A DNA stretch of 64,000 bases from Clostridiales bacterium (lineage in GTDB: Bacteria; Bacillota; Clostridia; Christensenellales; Aristaeellaceae). Below are positions 53,068 to 63,298 of the stretch, piece after piece (within the stretch, counting starts at the first letter, position 1; each line of letters starts with the position of its first letter). Location of the stretch: the NCBI GenBank assembly GCA_004554085.1, contig SFNY01000021.1, forward strand, positions 3,074 to 67,073, given 5' to 3'. The position numbers and the translations under genes were made by a program. The notes beneath the pieces were generated by a model. The model searched no databases, had not been told where the DNA came from, and saw nothing but the letters and a program-made list of their open reading frames with translations.

Positions 53068-53290
53068 CAAGCAGTCCGAGCGCGTCTGTGGTTGCAAGTC
53101 GATGCCAGGCGCGGGCAAAGCGATCCACGTAAACCGGCAAAAGTCCGGTGAGCATGGCGCGCCTTAGAGGTAAGTCCTGCCGGCCAAAATTTCTTCCGAG
53201 AGGGTCAGTAGTGGGGAGGCAGAGTCCTTATGAGCGAACGCTCCAGCAGGCGAGTGTGGGGTCAAAGACCAGGTCAGGCGTTCGGACTGC
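53068..53290 (+). ncRNA. Candidate structured non-coding RNA of about 220 nt
   Basis: The predicted transcript is closed by a 13-bp terminal stem: GCAGTCCGAGCGC (53070-53082) with GCGTTCGGACTGC (53277-53289), all paired with one G-T. Inside are further stems: AGGCGCG (53106-53112) with CGCGCCT (53157-53163), ACCGG with CCGGT (53132-53136, 53144-53148), GAGCG-AA-CGCTC (53231-53242) and GGTC-AAA-GACC (53259-53269). It has no ribosome site leading to a coherent protein. It could be a raiA-type RNA on size and clostridial context, but I cannot confirm the class. It is not SRP RNA, tmRNA or RNase P by their known motifs. Confidence 0.6.
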
Positions 53291-53802
53291 GGTTTTCCTG
53301 TTCAAAATACTCAGAATACGTTGGAAGTATTTGAGTGATATGCATAAATGATGCTGCCGGGTGGCATTTCGGCGCATCTGCACTGCACAAAACGGTGCAC
53401 AGCTGGCTGTTGGAAATTCCTCCACAGGCAGTATTTATGGCCTGTTGAGAGCAAGAGACTTCGGATGATGTCCTGAAAAAAATCAAACTTTGGTCGGTAT
53501 TTGGTCAAAGTGTTGATTGGCTGCTTGTACATACTTAAAACCGACCGAAGTTCGTATTTTCGTTTCTTCATCATTGACTATTGAAAGTGCATTTGGAAGT
53601 TCTGGAACACGGACAATCGGGATAGAGCATCGCGTTTGTCTGTGTTCCTGTGTTATATCTGAAACCAAACTTAATCCCTTTGCCTGTACTGTACAGCTTG
53701 TGGCGACGAAGGCCGAAGTTCGCAGGATAAAATGTGCGTCGATGAAGCATGTTAATTAAATGTAAAATAATTAATATTATTATTATAGGGAGCGCAGCAG
53801 CG
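53291..53802. other. AT-richer region with no identified gene
   Basis: Short frames on both strands look random and lack ribosome sites. A hairpin CAAATACTT-type (TCAAAATACT, 53301-53310, with AGTATTTGAG, 53325-53334) follows the RNA candidate and may end it. GC content falls towards 53770, where the sequence is nearly all A/T. Confidence 0.5.
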
Positions 53803-53831
53803 TTGACAAATCCTTTCAGAAGAAGTAAACT
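53803..53831 (+). promoter_or_regulatory. Promoter of the pilus/adhesin operon
   Basis: TTGACA (53803-53808), 17 bases, TAAACT (53826-53831), about 75 bases before the first gene. Confidence 0.75.
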
Positions 53832-53904
53832 TAGAAACAGCTAATGAATATTATGTATTATATAGGCGTGTTATCTGAAACCATAAGCGGGAGAAGGACA
53901 ACGC

Positions 53905-54183
53905 ATGAAGAAGATACAGGACAAGGCGTTTCGCAAGCTGAAGCGGCTGGAGTTGGTCGAACTGATCTATGAGCTGCGCAAGAGAAATGTAGAGTTGGAA
54001 AAAGAGGCACAGCAGCTTCGGAGTCAGCTGAGCGAATCGGAAGAACTGCGTCGGCAATATGCAGCGAATCAGCCAAATGAGGAGACCGCAGCAAAGATTG
54101 AGGCGCTGGTGGCGGAGATGGTGGAGGAATGCCGGATGCTGCGTCAGCAGATTGAGCAGCACAATGCCGGTAGCGCCGAATAA
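53905..54183 (+). CDS. Small coiled-coil protein of the surface locus
   Basis: 92 residues, strongly charged and helical. A heptad-like Leu pattern runs from ELVELIYELRKRNVELEKEAQQLRSQLSE to the C-terminal EECRMLRQQIEQH. No signal or membrane segment, so cytosolic. GAGAAGGA precedes the ATG. Its place ahead of the signal peptidase in a pilus-type operon suggests an accessory role, which is inference only. Confidence 0.65.
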   Translation: MKKIQDKAFRKLKRLELVELIYELRKRNVELEKEAQQLRSQLSESEELRRQYAANQPNEETAAKIEALVAEMVEECRMLRQQIEQHNAGSAE

Positions 54184-54207
54184 TGCATCGGAACTTGGAG
54201 GACGGAA

Positions 54208-54795
54208 GTGTCAAAAAGGAAAGGGAGAAGGCCGTTACCGCCGTTGGAGGAGATTGAAGCGGAGCTTCAGCGGCTTCAAAACCGCAAAACCTACAATCGT
54301 GCGTTGCGCAGCACGGTCTATACGCTGGTTGTTGTGGCCGCCGTCGCGGTACTCGTGGCCATGCTCTATCTGCCGGTTATGAAGGTTTCCGGTACCAGCA
54401 TGGAGCCCAATCTGAACACCGACGACATTATCATGGGCGTAAAGACGGGCACGTTCGGCACAGGCGATATCTGCTGCTTTTATTACAACAATAAGCTCCT
54501 GCTTAAGCGCGTGATTGCAAATGCAGGGGATTGGGTCGAAATTGACGAGGACGGATATGTGTATGTCAATGGAACGTTGATCGACGAGCCATATGTGCAG
54601 GATCTGAGCTATGGAATCTGTGATATTACCTATCCCTATCAGGTCCCGGATGGACAGGTGTTCGTTCTGGGCGATAACCGGGCTACGTCGGTGGATAGCC
54701 GCAGTTCTGTGGTCGGTTGTATTGATGTGGACGAAATTGTTGGTAAGGTATTGCTGCGGATATGGCCGCTGAAGGATATCGGCTTCATCCAGTAG
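54208..54795 (+). CDS. Type I signal peptidase of the surface locus
   Basis: 195 residues: a cytosolic Arg/Glu-rich N-terminus, one membrane helix (STVYTLVVVAAVAVLVAMLYLP, about 31-52), catalytic Ser in SGTSMEPNL and Lys in LLKRVIA, and box E GDNRATSVDSR. Ser-Lys type, unlike the eukaryote-like SipW. GTG 54208 is supported by GGAGG 7 bases upstream. Probably dedicated to the giant adhesin and pilin that follow. Confidence 0.88.
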   Translation: MSKRKGRRPLPPLEEIEAELQRLQNRKTYNRALRSTVYTLVVVAAVAVLVAMLYLPVMKVSGTSMEPNLNTDDIIMGVKTGTFGTGDICCFYYNNKLLLKRVIANAGDWVEIDEDGYVYVNGTLIDEPYVQDLSYGICDITYPYQVPDGQVFVLGDNRATSVDSRSSVVGCIDVDEIVGKVLLRIWPLKDIGFIQ

Positions 54796-54847
54796 CCGGA
54801 GAATAGTTGGACGGCAGTTGTGCTTCGATCAGGAAAGGCAGAACATT

Positions 54848-57800
54848 ATGAACAACAAGAAAAAGTCGATAGTTGAGAAATTCTTTGCGAATAAAGTCAG
54901 ACGGAGGAGAATGGCGGAGATTGTGGCCGTGCTCTCCGTTGTGGTCGTCGCGAGCGTTTTCTGGCGTCTGACACAGCCGGTCATTACGCTGACCCCGGAT
55001 CCCATTTGCGGGAAAACGGAGCATGCGCATACCTCGGCCTGCTATCAGGATGTTCTGACCTGCGGTCAGGAGGAGGGCGAGGAACACAGCCATGGTTCGT
55101 CCTGCTATTCCAGCGTTCTGTGCTGCGGCATGAGCGAACACGCGCATGTCGATGCCTGTTATCCGGCCACACTGGAAGAACCGACCGTGGTCGATTCTTC
55201 TGAGGAGCCGACGGCCTCTTCTGAGGATAAGGAACCGACCGAGGAACCGACCGCTGCGCCTGTCACGGAGGTACCGACTGAAGAGCCCACTGAGGAGCCC
55301 ACGCAGGCGCCGACCCCTGTGCCCGCGCCGGTGCTGGAGCATCTGAGCGCGTCGGCGGATCACGTGTACGCCGGCCAGAGTGTGACCTGGAGCTTTGCGG
55401 TTGCACATGCGGATGTGCTTACATATGAGATTGCCGACGGAACAGGCGCTGTGGTGGCCGGTGGATCGCTGGCTGCGGATGTGCAGTCCGTCGCATGGAC
55501 GGCCTCGCAGGCTGGCAGCTATACCATGACCCTGACGGCCGAAAACGAATCCGGTAGGGATTCTTCTACTGCAAAGCTGACGGTCGAGGAAGTGGAAGAG
55601 CTGACCGCATCCGTATGGATGGACGTTCGCTCCTGCTTCGTGGGCGATAGCGTGACCGTCTATATGGCGGCCAACGGCGGTGTGGAGCCGACCACTGTCG
55701 AGCTGACCGTTGCACAGGATGGAAATGTGCTTGCATCCCAGCAGAGCATCTCCGAGTCCATCAGCGTGGTCACTGAAAAAGCGACCAGGGTCGGTAAATT
55801 GACCGCACAGTTGACGGTCACCGACGCGCTGGGTACGTCGGTCGAAGCGAGCTGTGAAATTCCCGTGGCGCTGAAGGCCAACGGCGACGCAGACAAGTGG
55901 CTGCAAGCTGCCGACATCGAGCTCGGCGAGAGCTGGCCGGAGAATCTGCTGGCCGTGGCGGAGACCCAACTGGGTTATCAAGAGAGTGAAGAAAGCTTCA
56001 TCGTCTGTGAGGACGGTTCCCGTCAGGGATACACCGTGTATGGCGATTGGTACGGCTGCGCCTACCAGGAATGGTGCGCCATGTTCGTGTCCTTCTGCCT
56101 GGATAAGGCGGACGTGCCTGCAAGTGCGTTCTCCCGCGATATAGCCTGCGTGCGCTGGATTTCCGAGCTGCGCCATATGGATCTGTATGCGGACAGAAGC
56201 GACTGTGAACCTGCGCCCGGCGACCTGGTCTTCTTCGACTGGGATGGCGACCAGCACGGCGACCACGTAGGCATCGTTACGGACGTGACTGAGACGGGAA
56301 TTGAAACCATCGAGGGCAATTCCAGGAAATCTGTGCGCCGTTGCAGCTATGTCCGCGACGACAGCCAGATCATGGGCTACGGCCTGCTGAATCTTGCCTA
56401 TGAGAATTATCTGAACGAGACCGCGGAAACTGAGCAGACGGTTGCGCCCACGGAGACGCCCGAGCCCACTGCGACTCCTGAGCAGACGGTTGCACCCACG
56501 GAGACGCCCGAGCCCACTGCGACTCCTGAGCAGACGGTTGCGCCCACGGAGACGCCCGAGCCCACTGCGACTCCTGAGCAGACGGTTGCGCCCACGGAGA
56601 TGCCCGTGGATGTTACTCTGAGTCCGACACAGGATGAACCGACCGAAGTCGGATTTGATGCATTCGTGGCGGAGATCGAAGCTCTTCCGGAGGGGGACGA
56701 GGCGGCGCTGACCGATCTGGAGGATCGCATCGTCGCGGCCTATGATGCGGGCGAGCTCAGCGACGAGGAGTTTGCCGCGCTGGCGACCGCCCTCTACGGC
56801 GGCATTGCAAGCTATAGCGCGACCGACGACATCATCATCTCGCTGGTGATCAACAACAGCGCTTACACGCATGACACCGGCTCCGGAAGCAGCCACGTCC
56901 AGATCGAGAGCACCGATGTGGCCGGCCTGAATCCGGACGGCAGATTCAGCTTCACGGCGCTCGGCACGGGCAAGGCTTACTGGGTGGAAGGTACCGGCAC
57001 GCTGATCCAGTACACCATCCCCGCGGGAACCAGCATGAGCGACAACGACCTGTCCTTCCTCAAGCTGACCATTGCCAATCTGGTGGACAATGGAACGGAT
57101 AACAATACCAACCGCTACGTATCGCCGTACAGCTGGGTGGACGCGAACGGCAAGGTTTGCTCGGTCAACACGGCCTTTGATGCGGATACCACGCTGTATC
57201 TGAGCCTGTATTCCGAGAGTGAAGTCTATTACTTCGACTATTGCTGCAGCCCGGATGGGAACCACAGCATCAGTCAGGCGCTTTCCAGCCTGTATCCCAG
57301 CGCAACGATTACGATCGGCCAGAGCGTGACTTCGGATTACATCCCGCTGGCCGCCCATGTCAACGCCAACTTCAGCGACGAAAGCTGCGGCTTTGGCCTG
57401 GCCCAGGGCAAGGTGTTCGATCACTGGTATCTGCTGAAGTCCGACGGAACACAGGTGGCCTTCACCGAGGGCCTGCAGATCACGGGGGACTACGTCTCCG
57501 CCGAGTACGGCAACGCCATCAAGGTGTACGCCGCATGGGAGGAAGCGCCCGAAATGGTCACGGTGTCCTTCGAGATGCCCGATGGCAGCACGGCGCCTGC
57601 GGCTGTCGCCATCAATACTGGCGCTTCGCTGGGCAATCTGATGCCGGAGAATCCCACGATGTACAACTGCGAGTTCCTGGGCTGGAGCTATGACGGCGGC
57701 CAGACCTGGGTCGACAGCACAACGCCCATCACGAGCGATGTTACGTTAACGGCGGTGTTCAATGCGACGGTCACGGTCTACACCAGGGACTATGCCGGCG

Positions 57801-60800
57801 GCAACACCAGTTCCGAGATCATCAAGGGCACCTATACGGTTCAGACGGGCCACAGCCTGGCAGAGGCCGTGAACAGCGCAGGAGAGCACATCACTGCGGA
57901 TTCGTTCCTTGGAAGCTACATGTTCATGGGCTGGCAGCCTGAGACGGACAGCACCTACACCAAGGATCTGTCCGGCTGCATCGTCAATTGGGCGATGGGC
58001 GTGTCGGAGGTCTATGAGAGGGTCTACACGCTGAGCTTCCAGTATGCGCTTGATGGCGTGACCCAGCAGGCCAAGAGCTACTATGTCAAGGGCGGCGGAA
58101 CCTATTACGACGCGCTGGACATGGATGGCAATGCGCTGGAGAATCCGGATGAAGTGTTTGCGGCCATCCAGGTGCCGGGCTACCAGTTCAATGGATGGCT
58201 TGATGAGAATGGATCGAGCTATTATCCGAGCAGATACAACAATTTCTGGCAGGATAGAACCTTTACTGCCGATCTGACGAAGCTGAATGTGGTCAGCTTC
58301 CGGCAGGCGGACGTGGCCGACGCGGACGGCGACAGCGATACAGAGGAATACATTACGATTGACACGCGCTATGTGGCTGCAAATCAGGCACTGCGCACCG
58401 CCGTGGATGAAAACGGCGATGCCGTCGCCACGCTGCCCACCGCGCAGTCCACGGCGGACGCTGCCTTCAGGCAGTGGGTCGACGCGGCAGGGAACACGGT
58501 GACGCTGGATACCGTGATCACCGATGACGTTACCTTCACGGCGGATTACAGCAATGATTTCGTGACGGTGAAGTATGTGTATGCTTCGGATGGCGTGGAG
58601 GTGTCCGTCCACGCGGACAGCAGCCTGCTCTCCGGCACGGAGATCGCGGAGGCGGATATGCCCGCGCAGGAGGAACTGACGGCGGATAGCTATCCCCCCA
58701 ACTACTATCTCAGCGGCTGGAAGGTCATGGATGCAAGCGGCAAGCTGGCGGACGTGACCTGGCCCTACACGGTCACGGCGGACGTCACCACCTTCTATGC
58801 CCAGTTTGAAGCGCCGCTGACGATCACCTTCATCTATATGGATGGAACGGAGAACGCGGTGGTCAAGGTTCGCGCCGGCACGACCTTTGCCGAGGTGCTG
58901 GCTGCGAATCCCCAGCTTGCGGCAGAGGAGTTCATTGAAATGACTGTCGATGGCGAGCTGGGCTACGGACGCTTTGCATGCTGGACGTTTGTCGCAGAGG
59001 ATGATTCCACGAAAGCGGCAGCGGATGATCTCGTCCTGCAGTCCAACATGACCTTCACGGCAAGCTATGATGTTGTTTCCGGTTACGAGATCACCATCCA
59101 CGACATTGATCCGGACGGCAATGAATACGTGAATGAGGATAGTGCGGAGGGAGCCGAAATCTCACTGCTTGCGATCCCCGGTCAGTCGTTGCACGATGTG
59201 CTCGTGGAGTCGGATGTTCCGATCCACGACGGTTCGGATGCTGCGGATCGCATCTGGTACACGGTGGATGAAAGCGGCAACAAGACGCGGGTCGATCTGG
59301 ATGCAGAAGTAATTTCCGACATGGAGATTTACACCTACACCTATCGGATTATACTCGTGCGGGCAAGCACGGAGGAGAGCGCCGATGAGACCACGACCGC
59401 CAGCGTGACGAACTTTGCGCTGCCGTCCGCCGGATCTTCCGCATACGTATTGGTGAGCGATGACGGAAATACCATCACCATCGAACTGGCGGAGGGCGAC
59501 ACGCTGAGCCTGTCCGACTTCATCATCAACGGTGTGGATTATTCCGTGTATTCCTGGATGACACAGAGTGGCGTTACGTATACCACGAGCCAGCTGATCG
59601 CCGCCGTCAATAACGAAAATGGAGCGCTGCACAATCAGAATGCGACGCTGACACAGGGTACCTCGAGCCTGGCGAAGGTGCAGAAAACGGTCAACTTCTA
59701 TGTGTGCGTCAACAACAACTGGGTAAAGATTGAGACGATTGATTATGCCTGGAGGCCGACCGGCGGCAATAAGGACGTTTTGAGTGCGGCGCTTCTGGAG
59801 TCCATCTATTATGACTATGGATTCCGGGCGGCGGACTACCAGATCGGTTCCTGCGTGATCGGCCATACGCATGTGGGCAACGGAACGATCTACTTCATGC
59901 CCGCGGTGGCGTATGACGGCCAGACGTTCGCAGAGATTCTGAACAAGGGCGATGGAAGAAACTGCGACGTATACTATGTGCCGACCCGGCAAACTGAGGC
60001 TGGGGAGACGAACGCGAACAAGAGTACGTTTACCACCAGCGACACCTTCTATACCGTGACGGTGGAGGATCCGAACAATCACGTTTATGCGGCAGGCGAG
60101 ATTCCGCCGGTGCAGTACGTGCTGACCGGTCGAACGGCAACCGTCACCGTGAAGGCGCCGGAGGATACGGAAAGCGGCGTTGAATGGATTATTTCCGGTT
60201 CGAGCAGCTATACGGGAATTCCGAATGATGATGGCACGATCACCTATACCTTCAATAGCGTCACCGCTCCGATCACGATCAAGGTAGGTGTCCCGGGCGA
60301 AGTTTTGATTTACTATGTTGTATCGGGTGAGGGTGAGTTAGAACAGATCGGCACGATGTGTAGCGCAGCTTCGCAGGAGTGGTATGAAGCTGCACCCGAC
60401 GTATCGGAGCTGACGGCTTCCGTCGTGAGCGATGACGGCACAAGCAAGACCTTCAACGAGGCATTGGTGGTTTCCGATGATGGCTATGTCGTGAAAGCAC
60501 CGACGCGCGAAACCTGGGTTTCCCGCAATGATTACTATGCAAATGGAGTGCTGAAGGGAGACAGACTCTTCACCTACAGGTTTGAAGGATGGCAGCTGTT
60601 CAGGGGCGATGGTACGGCAATCACGGATGCCGACGGCAACGAGATTGTTCTTCAGCCGGGTGATACAATCACCAAGGAAGCAATGGCGGAATATGCGTCC
60701 GATGGAATGCTGACCTTTAAATCGCTGTGGGGCACAGGCGGTTCGGCAACGAGTTCAACGGTAAAGGAAGCGCAGGATACGGTTGCATTCTATGTCCGCG

Positions 60801-63298
60801 TTGACTCGACGGTTGCGGATACGGAAGGCAACAACAACGCCACTCCTGTGGGTGAGTACTCGGATGCTGTCTATACGACCTATGTAGTCGACGGCGATGC
60901 AAAGATTAGCGACCCGAATGAGAAAGAGAATGTCATTGTCGGTTCAAGCACGACGAATGCTGTAGAAATCGATGCGATAATCCGCAGTCTGTATCCGGAT
61001 GGCGTTTATGGCGTATCGATCGGCGGATTCCCGACGGATGAGGAGGTTCTGGCACGTCTGCGCACCTGGGCAAGTCGTGCAGGCTCGGGCTATAATACGA
61101 ACATTGAACTCGATGGTGTCAGTATTCCCATCAGTAATCTGACAACGGCGAATTATAAGATCCGGTGGTTCGTATTCAAGTACGACAATACGGACGCATG
61201 GCACATCGACGGTCTGCTCGTTCCCCTGAAGGGTCAGCTGCGGGTTCAGAAGACGTTCTACGGTGATGAGACGGCGGTGGAGGCAATCCAAAACCAGACC
61301 GGCGATTCTGCCTACAACATCACCGTCACGCAGGTTCTGCCGGCGGACAGCACGGCCGAGCGGCAGTCGTTCACGCTGAATTTGCAGGAGAAGTCGGATA
61401 CCAATACGACCGGCTATACCAATTACAATCCGGATACCAAGACCTATACCTGGGTTCTGGATGTGTACCAGGCTGCGTATACGGTCAAGGAGAACAACTA
61501 CGACTATACGGGTGATGCGAACATCGCTACATTCGCCCAGTCTTCCATCAACAACAGCGGTACCTCTGCGGACGGTCAGTGGGTTTTGTATGACAATGCG
61601 AACGGCGTTACCGTCACGGCGAAGGCCTATCCGTCGGATGTGGAAGCCGGAACCATTCAGACCGTGGGTCTGCGCAACAGCTACATTCCGACCAACACGC
61701 TGGTCGTACACAAGGTGGACGGCGCAACTGGTCACAGCATGGGCAACATCAGCTTCAAGCTGTACAAGCAGGTGGATGATGTGTACGTGCAGCAGGATGT
61801 ATATGTGGATGACAGCGGAGTCTATTACATCTTTAAGCAGGATAACAATGATCTTGTTGCGGATAAGCTGATCACCACCGATGCGACCGGCAGTGCGCAG
61901 ATCGTGGGCGTGCAGGGCGAGAATTCCGCTGGCACGTACAAGCTGGTGGAGGTGAATCCGCCGACGGGCTATGATGCTGTCGAGGTTGTGATCACGGTGG
62001 GTGAAAGCGGAAGCGTTTCCATGGAGACCAATCCCAATGCCACGCTGGACGGCCAGACGCTGACCATTCGCAACCATTCCACGGCCATGCAGCTCATCGT
62101 GAGAAAGAACTGGGCCTCGGGTCTGGAGCAGAAGCAGGTCACCATGCAGCTCTTCGGCAACGGCATCTCCATGGGCGGTAGCTATGCGTTCACGCTGGAT
62201 GGCGTGGTGGACGCGGATGGGCCGGAGTCTCAAGCGTGGCAGGCAACCTTCAACAACATGCCGCTGTATGTGGACGGCGAAGCCTTCAACATCAGCGTGA
62301 AGGAGACCTGGATTGGCAATACCGCCGCCAGCGATGAGTACGCGGACGGCTACGAGGACTATGTCGTGCAGTACAGTCCGCTGCTCTATACCTACGCCGA
62401 TGGTACGAGCAGCACGCAGCCTTCCCGGGTGAATGCGGAGGGCGCGACCGAGTTCGCGATCAGCGCCATGCTGGTGGTGACCAACAGCAGCGAGACGGGT
62501 GACATTTCGTTCACCAAGGTCGGCTACGACGATATTCCGCTTTCGGGTGCAGAGTTTGCGCTGTACACGCTGTACACGGAGGATCTGCAGGACACGATGG
62601 GAACGGCGAGCTCCGGAGCGAATGGCAACGTGACATTCAGCAATGTTCCCTACGGCGTATACTTTATGATGCAGGAGACGCAGGCCCCGGAGGGCTACAT
62701 CAGGGATGCGACTCAGTACAAGGTGGTTCTGTCCGCCGATGGCGTGCAGATTTATGCACCGGTGCTGGATGCGGATGGAAATGTCATCGGCTATGACGAG
62801 ATGAATTCCCTGTCGCAGATTCGAAACGAACCTGTGCCGGTGGACATCGTCGTCAGGAAGGTGGACAACAGCAACAACACGATTCTGCTGAGCGGCGCGA
62901 CCTTCCAGCTCATGAAGAAGAACGCGAGCGGCACGTATGAGAATGCAGGCGATCCTCAGACCACCGGGGAGAGCGGCACGATCTCGTTCACGGGCCTGCT
63001 CCCGGGCGAGTATAAGCTGGTTGAGACGGCTGCACCCGCGGGCTACTATCTGAATGCCGAACCGATTGTATTCACAATCGTTCCGGGCGCGGTTAGCGGG
63101 GCCGACAAAACAATTTTCGCCACTACCAATGAAGGCAACGTATTCACGGTGCCGAATCAGGCGGGCTCGGAGCTTCCCCAGACCGGCGGAAGCGGCACAC
63201 TTCCCTATACAATAGGAGGACTGCTCATCATGGCAGTTGCCCTCTTGTGCGGATACGGTTCCAGGCGCAGACACGGAAGGGGGGTAGGGAGAGAGTAA
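54848..63298 (+). CDS. Giant LPQTG cell-wall adhesin with CHAP and SpaA-like domains
   Basis: 2816 residues. N-terminal basic segment and membrane helix (22-41), Cys/His modules such as CGKTEHAHTSACY and CGMSEHAHVDACY (52-104), a Pro/Thr/Glu linker (110-161), two Ig/PKD-like domains (163-345), and a CHAP amidase-type domain with Cys410 and His473. A 16-residue repeat follows (from 529), then InlB/Listeria-Bacteroides type repeats with FxGW (about 900-1420), long beta-rich regions, SpaA/Cna-B-like domains (about 2280-2405, 2550-2770), LPQTG (2776-2780), a hydrophobic tail and RRRHGR. Probably a sortase substrate and pilus tip or stalk adhesin. ATG 54848 follows AGGAAAGG. Confidence 0.9.
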   Translation: MNNKKKSIVEKFFANKVRRRRMAEIVAVLSVVVVASVFWRLTQPVITLTPDPICGKTEHAHTSACYQDVLTCGQEEGEEHSHGSSCYSSVLCCGMSEHAHVDACYPATLEEPTVVDSSEEPTASSEDKEPTEEPTAAPVTEVPTEEPTEEPTQAPTPVPAPVLEHLSASADHVYAGQSVTWSFAVAHADVLTYEIADGTGAVVAGGSLAADVQSVAWTASQAGSYTMTLTAENESGRDSSTAKLTVEEVEELTASVWMDVRSCFVGDSVTVYMAANGGVEPTTVELTVAQDGNVLASQQSISESISVVTEKATRVGKLTAQLTVTDALGTSVEASCEIPVALKANGDADKWLQAADIELGESWPENLLAVAETQLGYQESEESFIVCEDGSRQGYTVYGDWYGCAYQEWCAMFVSFCLDKADVPASAFSRDIACVRWISELRHMDLYADRSDCEPAPGDLVFFDWDGDQHGDHVGIVTDVTETGIETIEGNSRKSVRRCSYVRDDSQIMGYGLLNLAYENYLNETAETEQTVAPTETPEPTATPEQTVAPTETPEPTATPEQTVAPTETPEPTATPEQTVAPTEMPVDVTLSPTQDEPTEVGFDAFVAEIEALPEGDEAALTDLEDRIVAAYDAGELSDEEFAALATALYGGIASYSATDDIIISLVINNSAYTHDTGSGSSHVQIESTDVAGLNPDGRFSFTALGTGKAYWVEGTGTLIQYTIPAGTSMSDNDLSFLKLTIANLVDNGTDNNTNRYVSPYSWVDANGKVCSVNTAFDADTTLYLSLYSESEVYYFDYCCSPDGNHSISQALSSLYPSATITIGQSVTSDYIPLAAHVNANFSDESCGFGLAQGKVFDHWYLLKSDGTQVAFTEGLQITGDYVSAEYGNAIKVYAAWEEAPEMVTVSFEMPDGSTAPAAVAINTGASLGNLMPENPTMYNCEFLGWSYDGGQTWVDSTTPITSDVTLTAVFNATVTVYTRDYAGGNTSSEIIKGTYTVQTGHSLAEAVNSAGEHITADSFLGSYMFMGWQPETDSTYTKDLSGCIVNWAMGVSEVYERVYTLSFQYALDGVTQQAKSYYVKGGGTYYDALDMDGNALENPDEVFAAIQVPGYQFNGWLDENGSSYYPSRYNNFWQDRTFTADLTKLNVVSFRQADVADADGDSDTEEYITIDTRYVAANQALRTAVDENGDAVATLPTAQSTADAAFRQWVDAAGNTVTLDTVITDDVTFTADYSNDFVTVKYVYASDGVEVSVHADSSLLSGTEIAEADMPAQEELTADSYPPNYYLSGWKVMDASGKLADVTWPYTVTADVTTFYAQFEAPLTITFIYMDGTENAVVKVRAGTTFAEVLAANPQLAAEEFIEMTVDGELGYGRFACWTFVAEDDSTKAAADDLVLQSNMTFTASYDVVSGYEITIHDIDPDGNEYVNEDSAEGAEISLLAIPGQSLHDVLVESDVPIHDGSDAADRIWYTVDESGNKTRVDLDAEVISDMEIYTYTYRIILVRASTEESADETTTASVTNFALPSAGSSAYVLVSDDGNTITIELAEGDTLSLSDFIINGVDYSVYSWMTQSGVTYTTSQLIAAVNNENGALHNQNATLTQGTSSLAKVQKTVNFYVCVNNNWVKIETIDYAWRPTGGNKDVLSAALLESIYYDYGFRAADYQIGSCVIGHTHVGNGTIYFMPAVAYDGQTFAEILNKGDGRNCDVYYVPTRQTEAGETNANKSTFTTSDTFYTVTVEDPNNHVYAAGEIPPVQYVLTGRTATVTVKAPEDTESGVEWIISGSSSYTGIPNDDGTITYTFNSVTAPITIKVGVPGEVLIYYVVSGEGELEQIGTMCSAASQEWYEAAPDVSELTASVVSDDGTSKTFNEALVVSDDGYVVKAPTRETWVSRNDYYANGVLKGDRLFTYRFEGWQLFRGDGTAITDADGNEIVLQPGDTITKEAMAEYASDGMLTFKSLWGTGGSATSSTVKEAQDTVAFYVRVDSTVADTEGNNNATPVGEYSDAVYTTYVVDGDAKISDPNEKENVIVGSSTTNAVEIDAIIRSLYPDGVYGVSIGGFPTDEEVLARLRTWASRAGSGYNTNIELDGVSIPISNLTTANYKIRWFVFKYDNTDAWHIDGLLVPLKGQLRVQKTFYGDETAVEAIQNQTGDSAYNITVTQVLPADSTAERQSFTLNLQEKSDTNTTGYTNYNPDTKTYTWVLDVYQAAYTVKENNYDYTGDANIATFAQSSINNSGTSADGQWVLYDNANGVTVTAKAYPSDVEAGTIQTVGLRNSYIPTNTLVVHKVDGATGHSMGNISFKLYKQVDDVYVQQDVYVDDSGVYYIFKQDNNDLVADKLITTDATGSAQIVGVQGENSAGTYKLVEVNPPTGYDAVEVVITVGESGSVSMETNPNATLDGQTLTIRNHSTAMQLIVRKNWASGLEQKQVTMQLFGNGISMGGSYAFTLDGVVDADGPESQAWQATFNNMPLYVDGEAFNISVKETWIGNTAASDEYADGYEDYVVQYSPLLYTYADGTSSTQPSRVNAEGATEFAISAMLVVTNSSETGDISFTKVGYDDIPLSGAEFALYTLYTEDLQDTMGTASSGANGNVTFSNVPYGVYFMMQETQAPEGYIRDATQYKVVLSADGVQIYAPVLDADGNVIGYDEMNSLSQIRNEPVPVDIVVRKVDNSNNTILLSGATFQLMKKNASGTYENAGDPQTTGESGTISFTGLLPGEYKLVETAAPAGYYLNAEPIVFTIVPGAVSGADKTIFATTNEGNVFTVPNQAGSELPQTGGSGTLPYTIGGLLIMAVALLCGYGSRRRHGRGVGRE
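56432..56605 (+). repeat. 48-bp tandem repeat, about 3.6 copies
   Basis: Units at 56432, 56480, 56528 and a partial at 56576, each encoding EQTVAPTETPEPTATP. In frame inside the adhesin; a flexible stalk between CHAP and the rest. Prone to copy-number change. Confidence 0.9.

Noticed and set aside
53068..53290. SRP RNA, tmRNA, RNase P, group II intron or cobalamin riboswitch for the structured segment
   Set aside because: The hallmark motifs of these classes (for example the SRP tetraloop helix, the tmRNA acceptor end, group II domain V, the B12 box) are not visible.
54785..57424. Antisense frame of about 879 codons opposite the adhesin
   Set aside because: No ribosome site or domain; repeats mirror those of the sense protein.
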